A stretch of 64,000 nt of DNA from Hymenochaete sp. R1 (taxonomy: Eukaryota; Basidiomycota; Agaricomycetes; Hymenochaetales; Hymenochaetaceae): NCBI GenBank assembly GCA_019400425.1, contig JAFREE010000006.1, positions 1 to 64,000 on the forward strand. Reading direction: 5' to 3'. A program made the translations under genes and the position numbers. Shown one piece after another: positions 1-11,378 of this stretch. Under the pieces are notes generated by a model that was not told the origin of the DNA, searched no databases, and saw nothing but the letters and a program-made list of their open reading frames with translations. Position 1 is the first letter of the stretch; each line of letters starts with the position of its first letter.

Positions 1-293
1 GACAAAATGTATTTAGAATAAACATGCAAATTTGTGATGGATATATTACGTTCAAAAATTTAGATGGATCTGTAGTGAGGAGAGCGGGAATGACGATCGC
101 CAAAGCTAAAAGGTCGGCCTACTTTGCGAATGTCACGTGCTCTTTTACTTTACTTAATTTGAATTTTCAATTCCAGATTCAGCCTCTTTTTATTCCGTTT
201 TCCTGCATCGGATCTTCTCACGATCCTCACTTGGATCTCTCTCCTCAGTGGTGTGTGGCTGCCTGAATTCACCCACGATAGACTGCGATTGCG
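1..293. other. upstream flank of the POP8-like gene
   Basis: No coding exon is recognised here. The stretch is AT-rich with pyrimidine tracts near 180-245, as expected for a promoter or 5' UTR of the following gene. Confidence 0.4.
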
Positions 294-779
294 ATGAGGT
301 CCGTCGTCGAAGCTCGGTATATATATCTTCGCGTACGCATAGAGCAACCATTGGCTTCCCATGGCCAGCTCGCTTTCAGAAAATCCTTACAAGATGCTCT
401 CGCCCAGTCCTTTGGATCTAGTTTTGCCGCAACTTATGTCGACATTCTGCGCTTTCGGGAGCCTTCCTCCAACGGAAGTACGGCCGACGCAGTCTTACGC
501 GTTTCGTTCCAGTAAGTATTTGTTTCCATCGGTCCGTGCCGCGCGCCCGTGTCGCTTTGCCCATTTGTGCATATCAATGCACCCGCCCATCGCCGAAGGC
601 TGCAAGACTATGATAATGATGCTCATCCTTGTCGAAGTCCACTGATAGTCACTTATGTTGCCTCTGATTTTAGGGACGCCGCTACAGTCAAAGCAGCTCT
701 TGCTGCATTTCAAACCCGCCTATCCGTAGTCGACGAATCGCATTTCCTACCGGCTCTTTTGTCGTCAGATTCATCGTAA
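294..779 (+). CDS. POP8-like RNase P/RNase MRP subunit
   Basis: Two exons, join(294..511, 674..779), give 107 residues. The intron has a GTAAGT donor and a TTTTAG acceptor; at 162 nt it is long for this window. The N-terminus reads as a beta strand (ARYIYLRVRIEQ), then helix and strand segments ending in VDILRF and AVLRVSF, and after the intron a helix VKAALAAFQ. This alternation and length match the small alpha-beta Pop8/Pop5-like fold of fungal RNase P/MRP subunits, which act in tRNA 5' maturation and rRNA processing in the nucleus. The call rests on remembered family pattern (VDIL strand, short size), not a search, so a generic Pop5/Rpp14-type protein is the alternative. The ATG at 294 is chosen because the strand begins directly after it. 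Confidence 0.55.
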
Positions 780-1445
780 CCCCCACACCTCGCAGATGAT
801 GAAGAGCACACGTACGTTATCTGGACGATCGCATCAGGCGTATGCTATGCCAGGTGCGACCTGGTCGAGATGCGCTGCACGCTTGCGGTTACTTAATAAA
901 ACCGACCGGGCTGTGGGTCGTACTGAGTAGTTACTAAGTTAGTGATCATGACCTCAAGGTCAGCACCGATTTCAAGGATTTCTCTCCGGATTTAGTTCGG
1001 TGTGCTGGTGCCTTTACGGAGTTCTTTTTCGTTAACAAAATTATGTGAATTGATAGTGAGGATGTCTTGGATGATGTATTGTACATCTCCAACTCTTGCT
1101 GTATCATTTGCATCTGATAATGACATTCTGTAAGCGTGGAAATTTGTCTAATTTGTAAGACTTCGGCACTCGGCAAAGGTCTTCGTCCCAAAGTAGCTCA
1201 CATCGCGATCCTTACGCACATCACTTTACCGAACCCAGCATCCTTCGTTCCCACTCATCTCCGACCATCTCACTTCGACGACATCAACACCAATAGAGAC
1301 AACGACAACGACGACGACCATAACGAAATCCAACATTTTAGCCTATTTCATTGCCTTCCTGCTCGCAGCATTCGTATATATCTTATCACGTCCCAGAATC
1401 AGATCGCCACGCACTCGCACAACTCCCAATCAGATTCTATACCAG
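780..1445. other. intergenic/5' leader between the POP8-like gene and DCN1
   Basis: No gene is supported. A frame from about 1275 to 1448 reads Thr-rich and then hydrophobic and runs into the ATG used by DCN1, but it has no upstream start codon. It is best taken as 5' UTR. Confidence 0.35.
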
Positions 1446-3011
1446 ATGGTCAGTCCTGTTGGCATGCAACCCAACCTACATCATCCCAATGCATCACCAT
1501 CCTCGTTTTCAATATATGATGACGGACGCCGAATGCTAAAGGTTTTCTCGACTTCGTGCATAGTCTAGCAGATCTTCGAAAAGCGGTAGATCTGGCGGTG
1601 TCGACCCCACCGATATTGCTGCTTTCATCAGTGTTACGCAAGCGAGGTAAGTCCATACTACCTCATGCAATTCACACATACTCACATTTTACGTGGACCT
1701 TTATCAACGCCGTTCTATTCCCGCCGCCACATACGCACTGTCTATGTATGTACCTCGTGCTGTGACGGATCCCACAGCAAAGCCGACGCTCGACAGTTCC
1801 TCAGGAGCGGTGTGACCCTCGAACGTGCCGTCGATGCATATTTCGCTCAAACACGCGATTTCGGAATGGGCGGGTCGTCGAAGAAGGCGGAACAAGAACG
1901 AGATGCACGTCTGAACGCGCTGTTCGACAATTACAAAGGTAGGTTTTGACTTTGTATTGCACTTCCACGCTGGACATCATGAGACCGTATTTTGATCGTG
2001 ACAAATTGGATGGGCTTTTTTATTCACTTTGGTTCATGTAGACCCAGAAGAAGGTACTATCACGATCGAGGGGACGATACAATGGTGTGAAGACCTTACC
2101 CTAAACCCAATGGACATCGCCTTTCTCGCAGTTGCGTACGAACTCAAATCACCCAGTTCGGGTACATGGACACGTCAGGGCTGGTTGGACGGTTGGAAGT
2201 CGCTCGGGTTGGTACTACTTCCATTATTTGTTTTTCGGACTGAAGTCGACCAACGAGGATGTGCAGGCAGGACAATATCGACGGCATGCGTACGACGATC
2301 ACGGATTTAAAAGGACGACTTGCAAGCGACCCACGGTACTTCCAGAGCGTGTACGTCTATACGTTCGACCTGATGAGATCAGAGGCGCAGCAACGATCTG
2401 TCGGTACGTTCCTCTCCTCAATCGTTAAACTCAAAATACGTCAAATTTTTAGTTGACACCTCTTTCCCCATTCGCGCCGTTTCGACGAATACAGGGATCC
2501 AAATGGCCATAGACTACTGGCGCCTTCTCATCTCGCATGGCCTTTCCGGAGGCGCTCTTTCTTATATCGGTGATGCAGAGGACGAAGATGATGCGATGGT
2601 GTCTGGAGAAGAAGGCTGGAGACCCGAGTTTTTGGAGTGGTGGATCACGTACTTGGGAGAGTTGGATACGAAGGGAGTGAGCAAGGATACGTGGACGATG
2701 GTACGTTGGATCACGCGCTCCCTCGTGTTCTCTTTAAGTCCGGATTCTGAAAATGGTGTTTCACGATAGTTTAGGGAGTTCGTACGACGAATCGACTCCA
2801 AATTCGAGAAGTACGACGAGACAGGTGCGTCCCCTTCCCCGCCTTATCTTTACTGCACATCTCATTAATTTCTCTCTAATTATCGTCCCACGGTTTTTTC
2901 TAAAAAATCGCGCCTTTGCTGACATCCCACGACGACATTCCAGCCGCCTGGCCCTCCACAATCGACGAATTCGTCTCATGGGTCCGGGAAAAGCACCCGG
3001 AGATCCAGTAG
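1446..3011 (+). CDS. DCN1: DCN1-like cullin neddylation co-E3
   Basis: Eight exons, join(1446..1448, 1564..1646, 1778..1938, 2042..2211, 2271..2403, 2453..2700, 2770..2824, 2944..3011), give 306 residues. Residues about 15-75 form a UBA-like domain (VDPTDIAAFISVTQ, then RQFLRSGVTLERAVDAYF). The potentiating-neddylation (PONY) domain follows, with ALFDNYK, ITIEGTIQWCEDL, AVAYELKSPSSGTWTRQGW, MAIDYWRLL and the C-terminal IDEFVSWVREKHPEIQ. Dcn1 is a scaffold-type E3 that binds the E2 Ubc12 and cullin and promotes Nedd8 transfer, activating cullin-RING ligases. An odd point is that the first coding exon is the start codon alone: ATG is followed at once by GTCAGT, and the next exon continues in phase 0. 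Some residues before MAIDYW (coded at about 2453-2500) may belong to an unrecognised intron. Overall identity is secure. Confidence 0.9.
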
Positions 3012-4147
3012 TACCGTCACAGTGATTTGGTCTCTACCTCTCCGCCACCATTACAGGCGGGGAGAAGTCTGAGTGATGATATGACTACTAATTTTGAAAG
3101 CTGATCAGACGCTGCTGTAAGCTGATTCGCTGTACGCTCATGTGCGTGTCACGGTCAAGGAATTAGATGCATGCTCATTGTTCATACTCGTATGAGGCGT
3201 CGACGTACCATCTGTTATCCGATCGATCATGTTGTGCATCTCCTTCCACCCTCAGGCTCCCTGTTTACTTTCGTTCGTTATCGCCCCTCATCACTACTGA
3301 TCTGTATAATATCCGAACCCATCACATTCACCCCAGATAACGAACTGGAGAACAACAACCCTGATAAGAAAACTACGTCTTGAAACCAGGATAACAGAAA
3401 CAGACAAATAAGAAGGTTTACACCCCGAATGAACCATTCTGCGGGATTTTGAGAACAAGTCAATGACCCAGCCAATCCGGACCCATTTATTGTTTGTGTA
3501 AGATGATGATACAGAGTGGAGAGGTAAGAAGGGGTAAAGAAAGAGAGAAAATTGTAAATCGAAGGAAGTGGAGGAAGGATAAAGCGAGCAGGAGGTCGGG
3601 AATTGGGGGCTGAGGGTCCACTGGCACAGAAAACGAACTCGAAGAGTTGATACAGCTTCCACCCACTCGACTCGTACATCCATTCATCCACACCGGCGTA
3701 CACATACAACTACATTCAAGGGGCTACACGGAATGGTAAGAGACAGAAAGAAAACAGGCTATGGAAAACACTTGAAGGGAATAAGGTAAAATGCCAGTGG
3801 GTCAGGAGAGGAGGTTGAAAACATATGCGAAGACTACTAGTACTACGCGAGAGGGGAGAGGGATGGAGAGATTTCGGCGTTCGAGCCGGTGTCGGTGTCG
3901 GTATCGGTGGCGATTTCTATGACTGTAAAACGTCCCGATGAAGGTGATAGTAACAATGACGTTGAGACAGGTGCGAAAAAAGAAAAGATAACCCCTCGAA
4001 ATGAAGTCCCGAGTCCTGATGAATCCACACATGAGAACCCAAGGCTTTGTTGAAGTTGAATCCAAGTCCACATTATCCGTTGCCAATGGCAGGGCCCTTT
4101 CCGGGACGGGATAACGTGTATGGTAGGGATGTACCAACGCGGGCCCC
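3012..4147. other. intergenic region between converging DCN1 and the His-rich gene
   Basis: Open frames here are low-complexity and have no supported exon structure. The stretch should contain both 3' UTRs. A short GGTGTCGGTATCGG-like tandem lies near 3,890-3,910. Confidence 0.35.
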
Positions 4148-5117
4148 TCACGACATATTCCCATGCACGAGCGCGTCCCACGCTCTCTTGCTCTGCAACG
4201 TAGCAATATACGCACCCACACCCTTCTCCTTACTCAATCTCTCCCTTTCTCTCTGTGCTTGATCGTGTCCGGTTCCGTGTCCGTGACTGGATAATGACAT
4301 ATCGTCGATGACGTCGACCTGTTCGCGCACCTTATCAGCTTGTGAGGGCGAGAGACCGTGGACGTTTGAGGTTGTTAGGATCGCAGGAGGTTGTTCATGT
4401 TCGTGGTGTTGGGACTGGAGCTGGTGCTGATGGTCTTGGGGAGGGGTGTAGCCTCCTTCCGAGGGTGTGTGTGTTCCGGTTGGGGCGGCTGACGAGTGAG
4501 AGCGCTGTCAAGGAGTAACCATGTTCAGCCCCCTCGCGCAAAACACATATTTTTAGTTGTAACCGTAACCAAATACTCACCGATAAGGATGGCCTGTTTG
4601 CAGGTGCATCACCTGTTGCTGTAGATTCGTGCAGAGCGGAGGAGGGGTGGAGATGGGATGGGCTTGGCTGGAATGGGTGGACAAGCCCGGGCCCAAAATG
4701 AGCCGGACTCGCTGTGCCAGACGAACGCGATGAATTAGGCGATGAGAGGCGTTTCTGTATTTCATTTCAAAGGGGAAAAAAAAGGAAAAGTGCAGGAGAG
4801 CATATCCGATCGGAGTAGAGAAATGTCAGCTCTTGTAAACGCTACAGAGTCAGCTTCGGGAGAGGGGCATACCGGACTGAGGATGCTTCCCAATGCTAGT
4901 CGGAGACCGTGCACATCTTGATCATGGTTTTGCGGCATATGATGATGTGACTGCGTAGGGTGGAGATGCTGTTGGTGAGGATGATGAAGGTTTTGATGCG
5001 AGTGCAGGTGAGCGTTGGGATGTTCAGACGTCGCAACGGCCTGTACGTGTGTCGCAAAGCAACATGTCAATGACCATGAATATTCACGACAATGCAAAGA
5101 AACAATAAACCAACCAT
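4148..5117 (-). CDS. His/Ser/Pro-rich orphan protein
   Basis: Four exons, complement(join(4148..4504, 4581..4754, 4873..5040, 5115..5117)), all phase 0, give 233 residues. Family not recognised. Residues about 8-45 are extremely histidine-rich (LHSHQNLHHPHQQHLHPTQ and similar). The middle is Ser/Pro-rich and disordered. The C-terminus is a charged helix (QAQRERERLSKEKG) ending in a compact hydrophobic tail, YIATLQSKRAWDALVHGNMS, which looks like the conserved part. The histidine stretch could bind metal or simply be disordered. Introns carry GTATGC and GTGAGT donors. The start codon forms its own exon (ATG followed by GTTGGT), a weaker donor, so the start could instead lie in an unrecognised upstream exon. 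It converges with DCN1. Confidence 0.6.
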
Positions 5118-6149
5118 CGTGTCAGCAAAGCTCCAGTCTGCTAGCTAGCTTCCTTGGTACTCGAAGGCGAAATAGAGCACGTAGATGAGTGTGGTCCAGA
5201 GATGAGAGATAGTCTGGAAGAAAGTTGGTAGTGCGTGCGAGGGATTAATATTGCTGCCCAATGAACTCATCAGCCAAATGTGGATGCAACCCGTAATCAG
5301 CCTATCGCTCACCTATTGGTTCCCCCGAGCTCTAGATTAGAGATGATAATCCCTCTAATTCAATACGTCAGCGCCGTCTTATGGATAGGTCTGCAGGGTC
5401 TGCCCGAGGTCCCGCGTGTGCGTGTGAGACCTCCCGTATTTACAAACGAAACCAGCCTCTCGCACGATCTGATCCGAGGATACTCCAGAAAGTCGAGAGG
5501 TATGCTGACGTTGATATTGCTTCCCTTGAATATAAATAAATATACCGCAGACGGACGGCGACGATGAGTGTAGTGTGCGCTGAGGTAGCGGGCCGTTCGT
5601 TCGTTCGTGATGGTTCAAGATGGAGGTCGAGAAGGACCGGTGAATATCGCGTAACAGGCATCTGCCCCAGGTCCACCCTAATCACGTGACAATTTCCCGC
5701 TAATCCGTCAAGATTTCGAAAAATCTGAATCCATAGAGTTGTTGGGAATGGCCAAATATGGTGAACAATGTCTTTATCTGCGAGATCGTGTTTGTGGTTC
5801 TGGCTTTATTCAAGGAAAAAGAAATGAGTCTAACTATAAAAGGAGAATTTTTGGGTGGACCTTAGGCAGATGCCTGTTACGCGATATTCACCGGTCCTGG
5901 TCGAGATTGAATCATTGAGGCACGAGACTTACCGCGCCACCTCCGCCTCCCACGGTCCCAGCACCTCTTCCCCACCCCCGCATCGCATCGTCATCGCAGG
6001 CCGAACTAACTCAAAATATCCTCGAGACGACGCACTCCTTCATTATAGTATTCCCTTTAGCATGTCTGTCGATAGTCTCGATATTCACCAGACCATGCGG
6101 AAAACATGTTCTGTAAATACATGAAACAGTGGGCAAAACACCGGCTCAA
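5118..6149. other. intergenic region holding a long inverted repeat
   Basis: No convincing exon is seen. The stretch contains a TTCG tandem (about 5,597-5,610) and the inverted repeat listed separately. It lies between the His-rich gene (-) and the small gene at 6,150 (+), so it should include both promoters. Confidence 0.4.
5625..5905. repeat. imperfect inverted repeat, arms about 53 bp, 174-bp spacer
   Basis: The left arm (5625-5678), read on the minus strand, matches the right arm (5853-5905) with about four mismatches. The core of 35 or so bases, including ATGCCTGTTACGCGATATTC, is perfect. The spacer is AT-rich and not repeated. The arms can form a long hairpin. The arrangement resembles a short non-autonomous element with terminal inverted repeats, or a regulatory cruciform. 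Target-site duplications were not established. Confidence 0.75.
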
Positions 6150-6542
6150 ATGTTACGTTCACGATCTATCCCCCTCTCCTCTCGCCACGCTCCTCGATAT
6201 CAATACCTTGAAAACGTGAATATTTCTGAAACTCATTATCAACCATAACAAGCAGATGGTGCCTCGCTGGCTCGTTACAGCCCAGAAAACCATGCAAAGA
6301 AACACCCGGATAGCGCGCCGCAAAGTATCTTCCTACGCTTATGATCCATTATCACGGTGTTTCTCTGCTGTCTGCGCCACACCAAAACAACTTCAATCAG
6401 CCGTCAGACGAAAAAGAACCATCCAATTGGAGCGACGGTGCCTCTGTCGAGGTTCGTAAAAATGTTTTATATTTACTTAACTGATCACTTCATGCAGGAC
6501 CTACAAATCGACTTGAACATTGCCTTTATCCGAGAACTTTAA
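6150..6542 (+). CDS. small arginine-rich protein with a mitochondrial-type presequence (tentative)
   Basis: Four short exons, join(6150..6215, 6256..6324, 6401..6451, 6498..6542), all phase 0, give 76 residues. The N-terminus MLRSRSIPLSSRHAPRYQYL is rich in Arg and Ser with no acidic residues, as in a mitochondrial targeting sequence. The second exon is also basic. The C-terminus is acidic then hydrophobic (SVEDLQIDLNIAFIREL). Weak points are the first intron of only 40 nt and the absence of a recognised family. The last exon, with its TGCAG acceptor and good codon content, is the most convincing part. The gene ends 160 bp before the next ATG on the same strand, so alternatively it could be an upstream ORF or leader of that gene. 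Confidence 0.4.
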
Positions 6543-6702
6543 GCTCGTCGAATGTTTCACTGGCATTTCCTCGACTGATCCTAGAACAAGGGAATAAATG
6601 GTAAGTTTCAAGGTGGACGTGCTATATAAAAATGCGGAAGAAGATGCGGTCCGTCTGCATCAAATTCGTCGCATCCAACTTAGCATCTCTCAAGAATCCA
6701 GA

Positions 6703-7749
6703 ATGTCTCAGGGACAAAGCAGCGCTAAAGTAGCTAGACCGTCACCCTCTCGTCCCAAAAATCTCAAAAAAGGAGAGGCCATCATAAACATTGTCGACGC
6801 CCAGCTCGACGACAACCTCCGCCTCTCCTACAACCTCGACCCGGAAAGCGACAGAGGCGGCAGCCATGCCATGACGCGCATGTCTAACGCTCTCGGGTTC
6901 TCCGCAAAACGCGGCCACGGCGTTCTTCTCGTCAAGGATCCGGAGATTGTACAGGGGCCGGATGGCAAAGAGGAAGCGATCCTAACTTGTCTGGGCTTGA
7001 CGTCCGCGCATACGCCGCACAAGTACCACGTACCGCTACCCAGAGAAGATGAAGACTATGAGGCGCTGTGCAAGGCGATGGGGCACGAGCCAGTTGAGCT
7101 CGTTCCGGGAAGCAAAACGTTGCAGAAAGGAACTTGCGTAAACGTCCTCAAACCGATTCGACTTGTCTACGACAGTCGCAAGGAAATCAAGGTACGAGAA
7201 CTTTTGATCTTTTTTCCCGCGGTATCAATTCATTGATCCTCTCTTCTTTTTCTTTCTTTGGAATGTCGATAGAAACTCGGAGGTCTGCGAGTCACTGACA
7301 CGAGCGTCGACCGCCTCTACGGTCTCTCCAAGCTAAATATGAAAGACGTCCCCCAACTTGAGGCTGAATTTTCTGCTGCCATTTCACGTATCGAGAAGGC
7401 GCTCAGAGACTCGAAGGATAAGGAGGAGGAAGCTACCCATGCCAAAACGTTGGCGAGTATGAAAGAGTTTCTCACGACCGACGAGTCTGCTGTCAAAAAG
7501 AACGAAGATTCGGTCAACATGTGGAAGAAGCTTAACTCTGGGGACTCGGGGGAGTCGGCATCTACTCCTGCGCCCACGAAAAGCACGGGAAAGATTGCTT
7601 TTAGGCCGAAGAAGAAGGAAGCGACAACGTCGAGTACGACTACGCCCAAAGAGTCTCAGGCTGAGGCATCGTCTGCCACTACTCAGGCCGATGACTCGAC
7701 GACGACAACGAGCGCTTCGGGGAAGGTGACGTTCAAGAAGAGGAAGTAG
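6703..7749 (+). CDS. orphan 321-aa protein with coiled-coil and basic tail
   Basis: Two exons, join(6703..7191, 7273..7749), give 321 residues. The intron has GTACGA and ATAG borders. Family not recognised. Residues 1-160 form a globular-looking region (AIINIVDAQLDDNLRLSYNL, then GVLLVKDPEIVQGPDGKEEA). Residues about 165-235 look helical and charged (SRIEKALRDSKDKEEEATHA, then MWKKLNS). The C-terminus is Thr/Ser-rich with two similar basic motifs, GKIAFRPKKKE and GKVTFKKRK at the very end, which could act as nuclear-localisation or nucleic-acid-binding patches. An in-frame ATG at 6598 would add 35 residues, but it sits in ATG-GTAAGT context and those residues look non-coding, so 6703 is preferred. 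Confidence 0.7.
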
Positions 7750-8523
7750 ACCGACGTTTGAGTGTTATTTTAATGTCGAGCCAGGCATGGTCCCACCTTG
7801 TCGACCAACTGGTGACGAATCAGTAATTTAAACAATGTAAAAAGAAATTTGAACCGTACTTGTAATTTCTTTCTGAAGGCCATAACTCTTAGCGGTCAGA
7901 GTAGCATCCGCTAATACAACACCTACGACAATGGATAGCCACTGCGCGCATCCCAAAACACTCTGAGGCGGTTCAAGGATGAAGAAAAAACGCCTCGACG
8001 AACATCAGCGCTGTGAAACCTATACGATAAGCCCTTTTAATGCACAGATTCGATTTTGCCACCATACTGACACGTGTAGCAAGTCTCTCGAACGGTCATC
8101 TTCGTGTCACTAACAGGATAAGAACGCAAAGTGTATACGGAACCTGTTTCGATGGATATCGCTTGTTCTCGACGAGTCCAAACTATTGACTGGGTCTGAA
8201 GGGGTGAGAGGAAGATAAGTCAGATGTGTACTCTGCTGGTGGTGGCGCGTCATCAATCATTTCTTCACAAGTCCAATTTCGAAAGGGTCAAGGGTGAAAG
8301 ACTTTGGGTTTCCTTAACAAGCCCACCCTTCAGTATCAAAAGCCATAATTAGATGATGCAACAGCTTGGGGTGAAATTTGCTGACTCACAAGTGATTTTT
8401 TTTTAGTGTGAACGTGCATTGAAATGTATTAAACAGCACTGTATCACCACAGCGGCGCACAAACTCTTTGGTTTGCCTTATTCAATCGAAGGAACATGAA
8501 TTTGTTGTACATTGCCAGTACCA
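7750..8523. other. intergenic region
   Basis: No exon or RNA gene is seen. It should hold the 3' UTR of the orphan gene and the promoter of the Nudix gene. A TTTTTTTAG tract lies at 8,398-8,406. Confidence 0.35.
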
Positions 8524-9989
8524 ATGCCACCTCGTGATGGTAAGAAGCCAAAGCCGTTGAACGCGTCGAAGGCTCGAAGCACGGCGAGTGGACCCACAAC
8601 GATGGCTAGCTTCCTTCCGCTCATCGACCGTTGCGACAACTTCCGCCTCTCCGAGCATAGAAACGAGCTCGCTTTGTTCTGTCTATCAGGAGATGAAAAA
8701 CATCTAAATGCACCCGTTGGCCTTTTGTGGCCCGAGGTGGTCTCAGCCCTAAAAGACGACAATCGGATGGCTTTCTCCGAGGGGCGAGAGCAGTTCTGGA
8801 CTTTCATCGTCGAAGGCAGCGACCGAGACTCGTCGTCGTTATCGACGGCACAACCAGATCCAGGCAAACGAGTCACCCATGTCCACTTCGCCCCTTCTTT
8901 CTCCTCACGCCAATCGCGCTCCTCAGCCCTCGCAACGACCTGTTCGCGCTGGCACACCTCCGGCCTCTTCGCAGAAGCCATTGGGGGTCGACTCTGGCGA
9001 GACGAATTGTATCCGATCTATGAGGATCCGTTCCGGGGCCAAACATCGGAGAGAATCGCTTGTGAGGTTGAGAGGGCGGCGGCAGCGTTGTTTGGGATCG
9101 TGACATATGGCGTGCATATGACGATTTACCAGAGACCGGTTACGGATGGTGAGGGTGAGATGATGGTGTGGGTGGCGACAAGGGCGAAAACGAAGCAGAC
9201 GTATGTTCGACATTCCCATTTTCTCAATTTTCTACCGCGTGCTGATAATTGGGTATGGGCCGCATACAATATCAGATGGCCAGGCTTTCTGGATAATAGC
9301 GTTGCTGGGGGTATTCCAGCGGGAATGTCGGCTTTCGAGTCGCTAGTCAAGGAATCGATGGAAGAAGCGAGCATCGCAGAAGACATCGTGAGGAAACACG
9401 CCCGTGTCGCTGGATGTATCAGTTACTTCTTCCAGTATGTTAAACGAACTCCTTTCTTTGCAACATTGCCTGATACATTTTACCCAAAGAAAAGGGAGAT
9501 GGCTCCAGCCAGAGGTCGAGTGTGTCTGAGAAGCTCTGAAAGTTCGACATCGATTGCAGCAGCTGATTGACTGTTACAGATACGTGTATCATCTTGAAAT
9601 CCCTTCTGGAGCGAACAAGGAGCAGCTCACTTCCTTCACGCCAAAGCCACTTGACGGTGAAGTTGGATTATTTGAAGTTTGTTCACTCGATCCTCCACAT
9701 GCATCAAGAAAGCATAGTCTAACGTTCAACAGTTCCTTCCTGTGAGCGAGGTCATCAAGCGAATGCATGAAGACAAATTCAAGCCAAATTGTGCTACGAG
9801 TGAGTTTTTGCATTCTGATCGTCTTGCTCATCAAAAGCCTCTCATACGTCTCATGTATCACTTTTTGTAGCCTTGATTGATTTCTTTATCAATCACGGGG
9901 TCATAACACCAGAGAACGAGCCCAACTTTGTCGAGATTGTCACGCGCATACATGGTCGATTCGATTATCCACTCTGGGTTCGTCGATGA
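8524..9989 (+). CDS. DUF4743/Nudix hydrolase (YJR142W-like)
   Basis: Five exons, join(8524..9200, 9276..9434, 9580..9676, 9733..9799, 9871..9989), give 372 residues. An in-frame ATG at 8602 (MASFLPLIDRCDNF) would give 346, closer to the yeast homologue. Residues about 27-200 correspond to the DUF4743 N-terminal domain (VGLLWPEVVSAL, GLFAEAIGGRLWRDELYPIY). Then comes a degenerate Nudix box: GGIPAGMSAFESLVKESMEE keeps the KE..EE metal-binding core while the upstream Glu is not in the canonical position, as is usual in this family. The C-terminus reads FLPVSEVIKRMHEDKFKPN and GVITPENEP. Homologues are cytosolic hydrolases related to thiamine-diphosphate damage control, so a housekeeping metabolite-repair role is likely. 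Identity is strong; the start is uncertain. Confidence 0.88.
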
Positions 9990-10035
9990 ATCATATGCAT
10001 AAACTAGAAAATGAAAATGTATTAAAATATAAGAA

Positions 10036-11378
10036 TTACATGTTGCTTTGCTCTTTCGTTTGCTGCGCCTTGACCTCCTGGATAGCTTCAATCACTTTAC
10101 TATGTATCGCCTTGCCTGCTCCGACGATACCATAGTTCTTTCCCAGTGTCCTTCCTAACCCGAAATCAAGGGGATTCCCATCGGAGTCACTGACTATCCC
10201 GCCAGCTTCTTCGACTATCAGCGAGCCCGCTGCATGATCCTGATCAAATGCAGGTCAGTTAGCAAATTTCTGATCTCAAGATATGTGGTAAGAGCTGGGG
10301 CTCACCCAAATCTTCTCGCGATATGTATCGTCTACCGGCATCCGAAGATACGCACCCCCGTCTCCACGGGCAAGCGCACAGTACTTGGCTTGACTGTCCA
10401 TTCTCGTTGGCTCGCGAGTGATGTTGAGTAATTTCGAGACTCGAACATTGAAACCGTGTGATGAATGAGATGCTTCAACCGACTCTAAGAAGTTAAAATC
10501 CTTTTGCTTGAACTCTGGAATGGAGACCGGTGTGGGATTTGAGTTGAAAAGTGTTTGCTAGTACGTGTTGCCAATGACCATGAGCAACCGACCGAACGAG
10601 ATGAAGGGTTGGGCTTACTTGCCATGCACCTTGACCCCGCACTGCTACGAAAAGGCAGCCTTTCGGGCCATCAGGCTCTGAGATGGTTTGAGGAAGGTTC
10701 GGACACCCAATCACACCAACCTGGACTTGCGAGTCTTTGAGGAACGCAAGACAGACAGCATACTGTTCTCCGCGCAGGAACCCTTTCGTCCCATCTATCG
10801 GGTCCAAGGCCCACATCCCTTATTATCGCAAACAAAAATCCGGTCCATAGATATCGAAATCAACAACACTAACCAAAAAAGACGGCATATACTCACTCTC
10901 TATCCGTCCGCCCTCGTAATTCCCCCGATCAATAGCTGCCAGTATCTCTTCCTGTTGCCTTTGGCTCCCAGGCCCGATACCCCACTGTTTGTTCTCTCCG
11001 AGCCCCAGTTCGGCTTTCAGCGCCTCATTGGCAAGCTCGACGACACGATCTCGTAAATGCGTATTGGCGTCAGTCCGGAGATCGGAGGAGTCTTCTTCCC
11101 CTACGATCTTGTCGTCATGGAATACGTGCGTTAAGATGGTGTTGACGATAGCTTGGGCTGCGAAGTCACCGACTGAATTTGATCCATAGGACGAAATATG
11201 AACAAACGGGAAAGAATGCGTTAAGCTATAGGTGGAACTTACCGGTGACTGGCGATTTGTCGCCTTTCTCTAGCTTCTCGCCCTTTACGAGGTTGTTGAA
11301 GACGGCGGATGTAGCTTGACAGGCACGTCTGACCGCCGATATGGCGACCTCTTTCTCAAGAGCGTATGCTAGCGACAT
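10036..11378 (-). CDS. MET22: 3'(2'),5'-bisphosphate nucleotidase (HAL2/MET22)
   Basis: Five exons, complement(join(10036..10239, 10306..10557, 10619..10818, 10897..11172, 11243..11378)), give 355 residues, almost exactly the yeast Met22 length (357). Landmarks in order are EKEVAISAVRRACQAT at the N-terminus, KSPVTVGDFAAQAIVN, the metal-binding VGEED, WALDPIDGTKGFLRGEQYAV, AKYCALARGDGGAYLR and the C-terminal IWDHAAGSLIVEEAGG. These are the DPIDGT and WDHAAG motifs of lithium-sensitive phosphomonoesterases. The enzyme removes the 3'-phosphate of PAP and PAPS during sulfate assimilation and protects Xrn-type exonucleases from PAP. It converges on the Nudix gene, 46 bp away. No defect is seen. 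Confidence 0.95.

Noticed and set aside
1275..1448. Possible membrane protein (Thr-rich start then hydrophobic stretch) upstream of DCN1
   Set aside because: No start codon in frame; it runs into the DCN1 start and is best explained as 5' UTR.
3278..3709. 143-residue minus-strand open frame
   Set aside because: Low-complexity Ser/Phe/Leu/Pro composition, no splice partners, and it overlaps the expected 3' UTR region.
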